The notes under the pieces were generated by a model that saw only the letters and a program-made list of their open reading frames with translations, was not told the origin of the DNA and did no database searches. Below are positions 56,275 to 64,000 of a DNA stretch of 64,000 nt, one piece after another. Made by a program: the position numbers and the translations under genes. The stretch comes from Gymnopus androsaceus JB14. Lineage: Eukaryota; Basidiomycota; Agaricomycetes; Agaricales; Omphalotaceae. The DNA lies in contig ML769392.1 of the NCBI GenBank assembly GCA_009733575.1, forward strand, positions 434,001 to 498,000, given 5' to 3'. Every line of letters begins with the position of its first letter. Positions within the stretch are counted from its first letter, which is position 1.

Positions 56275-56580
56275 TCTAAATCCATGGTCATTAACATAAA
56301 AAAAACAACGTAGACCTCTGCGTCACACAATTCACATTCATTTCAATGAGAACATAGGGTATCTATTCGGGTGGTAAATTGTCCTTTGATTGTATCAAAC
56401 AAATGAATTTAGTAGGAAAGGTAATTAAGCAAGCAGAGGCCGAAAAACAAATCCAGCGGCGTGAAACGAACGTGGAAAACAAAAGAGAGCCAGTTTCCGA
56501 GGTCTGCATGGTTACAAGGAAACTGTGGATACATACACCAATTTCAACCAAGACAGATAGTCGTAATTTCAAACAATCAT
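56275..56580. other. Intergenic 3' region between convergent genes
   Basis: A 306-base gap between Ima1 (plus) and the membrane sensor (minus). It contains an A-rich run at 56301-56310. No coding potential is supported. Confidence 0.4.
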
Positions 56581-57701
56581 CTAATAGCCAGCGCCATAGC
56601 CATGGCCGTTCGTGCTAGGACCACGTGTAAGGTATGTTTCCTGCATTTGAGGTTGAGCGCTGGGGCCCCTCGCAAGATCAGCATATCCGCCAACAGGTGC
56701 CAACCCGGCAGTGAAGTCATGTGTAGGGAGAGGGGGCAAATCAGCGGCACCATAGGCAGAGCTGTGACCGTGATCTGAGCTGCCATGTCCCATGTCTGAA
56801 GTACCAGCATTGATGCCCGAGTGGAAGGAGGAAGTATCCGATGTGCGACGACGATGAATGCCAAAGCCAGGGTCATCGGAGGTAGGCTGCCAGTTCACTG
56901 GTTCTAGTCTCCTATCAAACTTGGAAGAGCGAGCGAGTTTCCATTTACGGAAGATGGTCCAAAGAATGGCAACCCCGCCGACAGAGGCAGCTATCACAAT
57001 GATGACAGTAATGCCAATGCTTTTACCGCTGGTAGTTGAGACAGCTTCCGAGAGAGATGAACTGGAAGTGGGTGAAGAGCCAGAGGCTGTTCGGGTAAGT
57101 GTGACCTGTGAGCCGGATATGACAGTGGTCTGAACAGAAGTGTCTTCCGTAGAAGCTGCTGCCTGTGTATCATGTGAAGTGGGAGTAGCGCTAGTAGCAG
57201 TACTAGTGGCGGTAGTAGACGATGAAGAAGAGGAAGACGATGCAGAGCTGCTGGAGGAAGAAGATGAAGTGGTAGTAGCAGAAGAGGAAGTAGTGCTACT
57301 GGAGGAGGAGGAGGAGGAGGAGGAGGAGGAGGAAGACTAATAAAAGTGCCATTAGCTATGAAAATTGCTGTTTAATGATATTTACTCACAGAGCTGGAGG
57401 AAGAGGAACTGGTTGATGAGGAGGAGGTAGTTTCCGAGCTCGTAGTGTCGGTACTGGATGCGCTCGACGAGGTCGAATCAGCAGAAGCAGTGGAGCTAGC
57501 ACCTGCAGCTGTAGCCGTAACCGAACCTGCGCTACCAACCCCCTCAAGAACACCAACAGCTTGGCGCTTCTTGACTATACGCTTCAAATTCTCATGATCT
57601 CTGCGGTTGACGGAATCGAAACCCTTGGCTTCAACAAGAGTAGAGATGGTGAAAATGGCGACAATGTAAACAAGGAGTGTGAGGGTAACTTTTTTGAGCA
57701 T
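56581..57701 (-). CDS. Mucin-like single-span membrane protein (Mid2/WSC-type sensor layout)
   Basis: About 350 residues in two exons. A signal peptide (MLKKVTLTLLVYIVAIFTIS) leads into a KRQ-like processing site (IVKKRQAVGVLEG), then more than 130 residues of almost pure Ser and Thr, probably heavily O-glycosylated. The membrane span is IGITVIIVIAASVGGVAILW, followed by a basic stop-transfer FRKWKLARSSKFDRR. The cytoplasmic tail is rich in Gly, Ser and Tyr (ADLPPLPTHDFTAGLAPVGG, YADLARGPS). This layout matches fungal cell-wall stress sensors, but no WSC Cys domain is present. The function is inferred from layout only. A TATATA box-like element lies near 57745, 45 bp upstream of the ATG. Confidence 0.82.
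57299..57334. repeat. GGA/TCC trinucleotide microsatellite inside Ser tract
   Basis: A run of GGA triplets (TCC on the coding strand) encodes consecutive Ser residues at the end of exon 2 of the mucin-like gene. It is likely to vary in length between strains. Confidence 0.8.
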
Positions 57702-58166
57702 ATTGACTGATTTTTCAGGAGTTGAACGATATGGTGACTACTGATATATAAGAACGTTAGTGCGCAGCACAATGGAAAGAAATGTAACCGGCAAAAAGAA
57801 AAGGACAAAGGTTGAAAGAAGGGTTTGAAAGGTCATCAAACAGAAAAGCGTAACCTAGGCTACTTTGAAGCAGATGGCACATACATGAACAATCAGTCAA
57901 ACCGGCGAAGACCTTGCAAGTTGACGTCTTCTATATCGTAGCAAAGTTGGAAGAAGGAGAAGGAGTGTTGAGGGAATGACAGAATCCGAAATAGAAATTT
58001 CGTTGTTATGGACGCAAACTTACATAATAACTTATTGAAATAAATCAGTTCTTGGCGTCGGGATGTCGGTTGAGGCGGCCGCCCGTAAGTGTATCTTTCA
58101 AATGGTTAGCGGGGCTGTATACTACATATATATACGGCATGCACAATTATTTAAGGTACACAAGTA
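57702..58166. promoter_or_regulatory. Promoter of the mucin-like gene and 3' end of thiolase
   Basis: A 465-base gap. A TATATA sequence at 57744-57749 could serve the minus-strand gene starting at 57701. A second AT-rich repeat (ATATATATA) lies at 58125-58134. No gene recognised. Confidence 0.45.
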
Positions 58167-59954
58167 TTACTGATCCCGCACGAACACACCAGCAGCTCCC
58201 ATTCCAGTACCAATGCACATTGAAGTGACCAAAACCTACGATTGGGGCTGCAAATTTAGAAGACCACATAGTCATCCAGGTAAACACTGACCTTTCCTTG
58301 CCTTCTTTTCAGTTCGTTAAGTCCTGTAGCGATCTGCCGCGCACCGGTGCAACGTGGATATCAGGACAAGAAATGATCAGACAAAGGTTCACTGATCATG
58401 GAACTAGCAAGTACTCATCTAATGGGTGCCCGAAAGCTATCGCGCCCCCGTTGACATTTACCTTGTCTCTGCAAGATAGATTAGCATGGAGTGATACACA
58501 AAGACGTAAGTTTCATACACTGGAATTCCCAGAGTCTTGACGCTGTATGCATACTGAGACGCAAACGCTTCGTTGATCTCGTACAAGTCTACATCCTCTT
58601 TTGTGATATCACAATTTTCGAGAGCAGCAGGATCGCATATGCTGGGCCTGGTAGAGGAGCATGAATACTATAACAGCAAGGAAAGTATAAGCGACTGACC
58701 TACACCCATGATTCTTGGCGGAACACCTAGAGTAAACCTGTCAGCTAGTATGAGAGCACAACTATGCGCTACACTCAACCGACAACAGCCGTGGTAACAT
58801 GCTAGAGAGCCCCATTTTTTAATTAGTTTCACAGAATCGGCTGGAAATTTCTGGTCATACCTTGGCGAGTATTTCAAGACCCAATTCTTGCGCCTTGCGC
58901 CTTGTCATAAGGAGTATGCTTGCCGCCCCGTCCGTTATCTGACTGAAACCAAGATTGGACATACTAAACCCAACGAGAAAGATCCAAAAATCACCTCGCG
59001 TTGCCTCCGGTAGTGGCCCCCATTCCCCATTGCGGAAAGGCCGACCTAATCTTTGAGAGAGATTCCTTCGTAGTTCCGTAGCGAATACCATCATCCTTAG
59101 TTACGAGCGTAGGAGATCTTTCCCCGGTACGCGGGTCTTTCTGGAAAACCTCGAAAGGTACAATCTCTTTGTCAAAGAATCCTGATTTCTGTGCATGTTC
59201 GGCGCGTTGAAACGAAAGGGCTGCAAAAGCGTCCTGCTCATCCCTAGACACACCGAAATCCTCTGCGACATTCTCACTGGTCCATCCCATAGGTTTCGCG
59301 CAATCAGCGGACTGAGCATTACAGGACAAGAGCTCGCTTTGTTCAGGACCACCGTTATCCGGACTAGAGGACAAGGTCAGACAGAGCTATACTGAGAAGA
59401 GTCGAGCACTTGCTTGAAAGACATGGACTCGACGCCGACAGCCAAACCAATCTCGATCTGACCAGCTCTTATTGAGTTAGCGATGGAGGTAACGGCCATT
59501 AATCCCGAGGAGCAAAAGCGATTAATCACTTGCACGGGAGTTGTGATAGGGAAACCTGCAGCCAGAGCAGCCGCTCTTGCTTCATATGCAGCAGCAGACG
59601 ATAAAACGTTGCCAACACAGATATCATTGACGAGGGAAGGATCGATCTTGGACATTTCGATGGTTCTCTGTGCACAGATATCAGAAACTGGTCCGAGTAG
59701 ACACGAGAATTTGAGACATACCTTGAACATTTCAAGCATCAGTTCATCGGTTCGCGCATCTTTGAAACCACCTTTTCTCGCCTTACAAAGGAAATCAGAA
59801 CGGATGCTCGTCTTGGCCGTCAACAGCAGCGCACCTTACAAAGAGGCGACCTAATAGCCATTGTAATTACTACATCGTCTGGAGATTGGTATTGTAATGC
59901 TGAGACTCCACCACTCCCGGTGAGGTGAGATGCGATCTGTTTGATGCGGTCCAT
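58167..59954 (-). CDS. POT1: Peroxisomal 3-ketoacyl-CoA thiolase
   Basis: Last step of fatty-acid beta-oxidation, cleaving 3-ketoacyl-CoA with CoA. About 420 residues in nine exons. The N-terminus MDRIKQIASHLTGSGG holds a perfect PTS2 peroxisomal signal (R-I-x5-H-L). The nucleophilic Cys is in INRFCSSGLMAVTSIAN. The second half carries KPMGWTSENVAEDFGVSRDE, RSPTLVTKDDGIRYGTT and GGNASQITDGAAS, then YEINEAFASQYAYS and NVNGGAIAFGHPLGATGARQ. The last active-site block is LVTSMCIGTGMGAAGVFV. All catalytic residues (Cys, His, Cys) are present. Position 3 of NRFCSSG is Phe where Gln is usual. A GTGCGC donor at exon 2 keeps SPLCKARKGGF. Confidence 0.94.
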
Positions 59955-60202
59955 TATGGTTGGTGAATGTTGGTGAGCGTTGAGAGCTAGTTGAGGGGAA
60001 GGTAGAACGGGCGCCAAAAGTAGGATCCGGAAGAAGCGGGCGCGCGCGCCAAATCACATGCTCCGGGACGGATCTACTTGTGGTCCGGAACGCGTACGCG
60101 CTACACCTGACGCGTAATTGACGCGATATATCAAAAGCATTTTGAGAATATGAGCAAGACTCAGCAAGGAACCGTGTTTTTTATCCAACTACACCAATAT
60201 AA

Positions 60203-61601
60203 CTACGCCAACTCGTCCAGTCCGAATACCTCTACTGTATTTTTCCAAGATTTTTCTGTTACTTCTTCCAGAGTGGCCTCTGGATGAAGCTTATGCATTA
60301 CCCAGGCCACACCGCCAACAGAGCAGGGCTCATTCCTGCCTTTAACGAGTTTTCCTGGCGCGAACTTTTCTGGCTTGACTGAGGGCGGGAAATACAGATC
60401 TTTCAAAGAAACGGGAAGAGTGTCGAGATGTGCTTTGGAAGCATGCGCTGCAGTCATAGAGCACCAAGGAGCATCTGTTGATCTTTTGAGTATGGGCCAG
60501 GCAAATTAAGGAAAGAGAAAACCTGTTTCCAACATCAAGAAGTCGAGGTTGATTGCTTTAGAGGCTTCCAGATTGTCCGCAGTTTTGAGAGAACAACCAT
60601 TCACGCTGATAGACACCTCTCAGTAAACGGTAATTCATACCTAATTAATGTCATACCTGACGTGAAAGCCCATATTGGTCTGTCAAGATTATTAAGTCGA
60701 AAGCAAGCGCGGTGAGAGCAGCAGTAGTCCCACCAATTCAACAATCTCCGCCGACGTGCCTGTAAAGCTATGAACTACACCACCTTTGGCGCCATTTCCC
60801 TTTCCTCCATCAACGCCGAAGCCTTCATCATTGAGGATACTTACAAAATCCGAGTGGGCGGCGCGTGAGTGAAGGAAAAGTGGGAGGTGGTACTTTTTTG
60901 CAAGGTAAAGCTGGGATCCTTTGGATAGTGAGTACGGCCCAATCCGTGATACTGTACCTGGAACCTACGGAAATGCTTCTTCTGTACTTCAGGAGTAGCA
61001 AAATGTGTTCTGTCATAGTCTGGATTCAGTCAGCACAATATCCACTGAGATACATTTTGAGTACTCACCTAGTCCACATTCGCCTATAGCAACAACACGG
61101 CCTTTTCCCTGCAAATTACTTGCCACTAGTTTGTCTAACTCTTTTAGATATGCTTCAGGACCGCCTTGAAACTTTTCAAACTCGGAAGATCGGGTCGGAT
61201 GACATCCGATTGTAGCATAGAGATCTGAAGGAAGTAAGGATAGTTCAGTGAACGATGGGGAGCACTGCTCCAGGAGACCGACTATTTTCCTTGGCTAGAT
61301 TCAAGGCTTTCCTTGATTCTCCGAGACTTCCACCAGTGATAATCATACCCTTGACGCCAGCGGCGCGAGCTCGTTCTAGCATCAAGTTGAAATCATCGTC
61401 GTGTTTTTTCTTTCCGTGGTATTTTCCTCGGAATACTGGGTCAGTCAAGTTGACTAGGAGGACATTAATACATCGTCTACGCAAGACGTTACTGCTTACC
61501 CCCAATATCTGGGCGCGACAACGTATTAGCGATTTATGCATACGCTTGAGAAACAACAGAATACCTATATATCTTAATTTCTGGGCTTGAATGCCAGTCA
61601 T
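60203..61601 (-). CDS. TATDN1: TatD-family metal-dependent deoxyribonuclease
   Basis: About 330 residues in eight or more exons. The first exons read [12 protein letters not shown], a 9-nt exon (61500-61508) giving DIG, then [18 protein letters not shown]. Active-site blocks follow: [32 protein letters not shown] with the metal-binding Glu, [14 protein letters not shown] and [17 protein letters not shown] with metal His, and [12 protein letters not shown] with the Asp. Further on is [20 protein letters not shown]. The order matches eukaryotic TATDN1, a 3'-5' DNase linked to DNA repair and apoptosis. Introns are typical except for the micro-exon. A promoter shared with ceramide glucosyltransferase is likely, since the starts are about 220 bp apart. 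Confidence 0.93.
61500..61508 (-). other. 9-nt micro-exon in TatD gene
   Basis: The minus-strand sequence ATATTGGGG is flanked by CGCCCAG and GTAAGCAG. It joins RYI to VNLTD as RYI-DIG-VNLTD, the motif expected at the start of the TatD domain. Skipping it would delete three residues but keep the frame. Confidence 0.85.
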
Positions 61602-61818
61602 GGCAGTGAAGGTTGAGAAGAAATGAGTGCCTAAACAGAGACGAAAAGAGGAGCTTTTATAAAGATGGATCATGGGCATTTTCGACTCTGCTCATCAGCG
61701 CTCATCGGCATCAGGGATGTTCATCCGAGAAAGCCGAGCGCCCCTTTGCTTTCTCGGCTTAACTCAGACTTTACAGCAGCCTTTGCAGGCCTTGCATGTT
61801 GCTCTGAAGGAGCTACTC
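61602..61818. promoter_or_regulatory. Divergent promoter of TatD and ceramide glucosyltransferase genes
   Basis: About 217 bases between opposite start codons. A TTATAAAG-like element at 61651-61659 could serve the TatD gene. No other signal seen. Confidence 0.35.
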
Positions 61819-63303
61819 ATGAACAGAGACTCTGAGGACCATCATTTTCTCTACCTTTCCCTTTCCCTCGTCGGTTCAATCTGGTTCACCGGAATATGGG
61901 TAATATGGCTATTGGGCACTTGGGCTGCGTACGTTTACATTGAAAGCCATATTTTCTGTCTTACTAAATGCCGATTTATTCAGTCGCAGTCGCTACAGGC
62001 TAAGACCTCGTTCTCCCCTCGCGTCAGCTTCCCCTTCTGCAGCACCGGGTGTATCCATCTTACGACCGCTGAAAGGGTTGGATGCCAATCTCTACGAAAA
62101 TTTAGAATCCACCTTTACTCAGGAATATCCAAACTATGAGATTATACTCTGCGTCGTGGACGAAGACGATCAGGCTCTTCCAGTGGTCAGGGATTTGGTC
62201 TCCAAATACCCTCATGTTCGTGCAAAAATATCTATTGGTGAGTAGGTGGTTCTGCTATGCCTGACCCATCTGGAACCATCTTCATCTTTCTAGGCGAAGA
62301 CGATGTCGGAGTTAACCCCAAAGTGAACAACCTCATGAGCGGATATCGCTCCGCTGTGAATGACATCCTATGGGTTCTAGATTCCAACGTTATGGTCGAC
62401 CCCGGCACCCTTGCTCGCGCAGTAGATGCGCTCCAAACACCTACCAAATCTGGCAAGCGTGTTGCCCTTGTTCACCACGTTCCCTTTGCGTTTTCGGCAG
62501 GGTCCAGAGTCGGCTCAAGGATAGACGAGGCGTTTTTGAACACGAACCACGCCAAGATGTATCTGGCCATCAACACAGTGGCTATTGAATCCTGTGTGGT
62601 GGGCAAGTCCAACCTATACCGGCGTTCTGACCTTGAACGCGTCAACGGCTCCTTGAAGCCTATCACGTCGTCAGAGCCGAATGCGAAACAGGAAGGACTC
62701 TGCGGACTTCCTGCTTTTGGTCGATTCCTTGCGGAAGATAATATGATCGCCAGCGCTCTGTGGCATGAACTAGGCCTCCGTCATGATCTTTCGTGCGATG
62801 TTGCCCGCAATGTCGTCGGTAACATGTCATTATACGACTATGTCCAGAGACGTATCCGCTGGATACGTGTTCGGAAACGTATGGTCTTCACTGCGACTAT
62901 GCTCGAACCGCTCACAGAATCGATCGTGCTCGTTGCGATAGGTAGTTCGAGTCTCAAATATCTCTTTGGGCTCCGCGTCTGGCTTTATGTCCTTGTCCAT
63001 TTCTTCATGTTGTTGATAGTGGATCTGGACGTGTACGCTTCATTAGCGGGGCATCCATTACCGCGGTCTATCAGGTGGGAGTTTTTGGCAGGATGGGTAG
63101 CTAGAGAGGCACTGGCCTTGCCAATATTCTTATTTGCTGTCTTCGGCAACGCAGTAGAGTGGAGGGGGCGTACGTACGAAGTACTCAACAACGGCGAAAT
63201 GCGCCAGATTGGTCGTCAGCGGTCTTACTTTAACCTATTCCGACGTTGGGATCACCAACCAAAAGACTATCAAGATTTGGAAACAGAGCCAGTTTCACCT
63301 TGA
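61819..63303 (+). CDS. GCS1: Ceramide glucosyltransferase (GT21)
   Basis: Transfers glucose from UDP-glucose to ceramide on the Golgi cytosolic face. About 460 residues in three exons. An N-terminal span (YLSLSLVGSIWFTGIWVIWL) precedes the catalytic domain. The D1, D2 and D3 acidic motifs are CVVDEDD, ILWVLDSNVMVD and FLAEDNMIASAL. The QRRIRWIRVR motif gives the (Q/R)xxRW signature, and GVSILRPLKGLDANLYENL is the family start. C-terminal hydrophobic segments (VWLYVLVHFFMLLIVDLDVY and VAREALALPIFLFAVFGN) re-enter the membrane. Introns fall at TWAA and at KISIG. The start MNRDSEDHH is the first ATG in frame. All catalytic motifs are intact. Confidence 0.94.
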
Positions 63304-63531
63304 CACTACGCCGCCACTGATATGTACATTAGCACAGTTATATTACAGGATTCTGCACACCAGTCCCTAAGAAAAACTAATACGAAAAGTAATGAGACAC
63401 CTAGAAATACATTATACAACAATAAGCTTGAGTAAGTTTCAGTAAGTATTAAACGAGAGGATAAGGTAGTCGTGGATCAAGATGTAAAGACGGGAAGCAT
63501 TGCGATACAAAGCAAAAAAGAGCGAAGCAAA

Positions 63532-64000
63532 TTAATCCACCCAGTGCAAAAGCCTGTGTGCTTTGAAGTTGTACACCATCACAACATCCTCGAAAAACTC
63601 ATCGGACCAGTTTTCGCATAGTTCAACAGCTAGTGGCCTGACTCGCAACTTTTCGCCTAGCTCGTTGATCCAGTCAATCGTTTCACCAGATTTGTTCTTC
63701 TGGCGTTCATTGGAGAACCAGTGCTTAACCTGAGCGAAAGATCTGTTCAAGCGAGATTAATCAGTCAGTCATAGACGTGTAAAGCGCAGCGCGACATACC
63801 GATGAATGACTACGGCTATAATAGCGATCCAGTGGTCCTTGGGATACTTGGTGATCTCGTCATACACCATCCGCCTGCGCACGAGAGAAATAATCAGAAA
63901 CGGGATCACTAACAGCAATGAGGGAAACAACATACAGGACACGTAGCTGTTGTTCATTCACAGGCGAATTTTCAACAGTTTTTATAAGGAGCGCTCGGGC
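63532..64000 (-). CDS. Homeodomain-like protein, 5' end cut by window edge
   Basis: Only the 3' exons lie in the window. They join as NSPVNEQQLRVLRMVYDEIT, KYPKDHWIAIIAVVIHRS and then FAQVKHWFSNERQKNKSGET. This is the homeodomain pattern with the recognition helix QVKHWFSNERQK (W-F-x-N-x-R). The C-terminal part reads DWINELGEKLRVRPLAVELC and ends FKAHRLLHWVD. It is probably a nuclear DNA-binding protein. It resembles the short fungal homeodomain-like genes more than classical HD1/HD2 mating-type genes, but without the N-terminus this cannot be decided. The true start lies beyond 64000. Confidence 0.75.

Overview
This is a gene-dense nuclear window from a filamentous basidiomycete, most likely an Agaricomycete. 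The evidence is short introns of about 50-65 nt in nearly every gene, compact intergenic gaps, and the gene set: a KRE6/SKN1 glucan-synthesis GH16 protein, fungal LCCL and FAS1 membrane proteins, a Zn(II)2Cys6 regulator, Arg2-type N-acetylglutamate synthase, a Rav1-like protein, Ima1, and a calycin-like family. I see no rRNA, tRNA, CRISPR array or intact transposon. All gene spans run from start codon to stop codon and include introns; I assembled the splicing by eye.

Layout. 0-8.2 kb: a Myb/SANT-like protein, methylmalonate-semialdehyde dehydrogenase, a divergent pair (low-molecular-weight phosphatase and SH3BGR-type thioredoxin-fold protein, 46 bp apart) and a short-chain dehydrogenase. 8.6-18.3 kb: a J-domain/ankyrin/coiled-coil protein, seipin, an unknown protein, two tandem calycin-like genes and an LCCL membrane protein. 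18.6-26.1 kb: a zinc-cluster regulator, a protein with SGWGQ repeats, two adjacent WW-domain glycine-rich proteins and a ZCCHC9-like zinc-knuckle protein. 26.1-38.7 kb: a Rav1-like RAVE subunit, a FAS1 protein, the mitochondrial carnitine/acylcarnitine carrier, a histidine phosphatase and an unknown protein. 38.7-43.1 kb: an unknown agaricomycete-type protein, a decayed fragment of the preceding unknown gene, and N-acetylglutamate synthase. 43.6-54.2 kb: a UBE2O-type E2, a MYND-finger protein, the KRE6-like protein and a SNAPC1-like protein. 54.3-64 kb: Ima1, a mucin-like membrane sensor, peroxisomal thiolase, a TatD nuclease, ceramide glucosyltransferase and a truncated homeodomain gene.

Functionally the window is mostly housekeeping. 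Several products belong to lipid metabolism: seipin, carnitine carrier, PTS2 thiolase, ceramide glucosyltransferase and methylmalonate-semialdehyde dehydrogenase. I see no convincing metabolic cluster. The most unusual signal is gene structure: micro-exons of 5, 7, 8 and 9 nt that each complete a conserved motif, a coding exon consisting only of the ATG, and two GC-AG introns. In addition several genes appear to carry single-base frame breaks, which may be sequence errors or real lesions.
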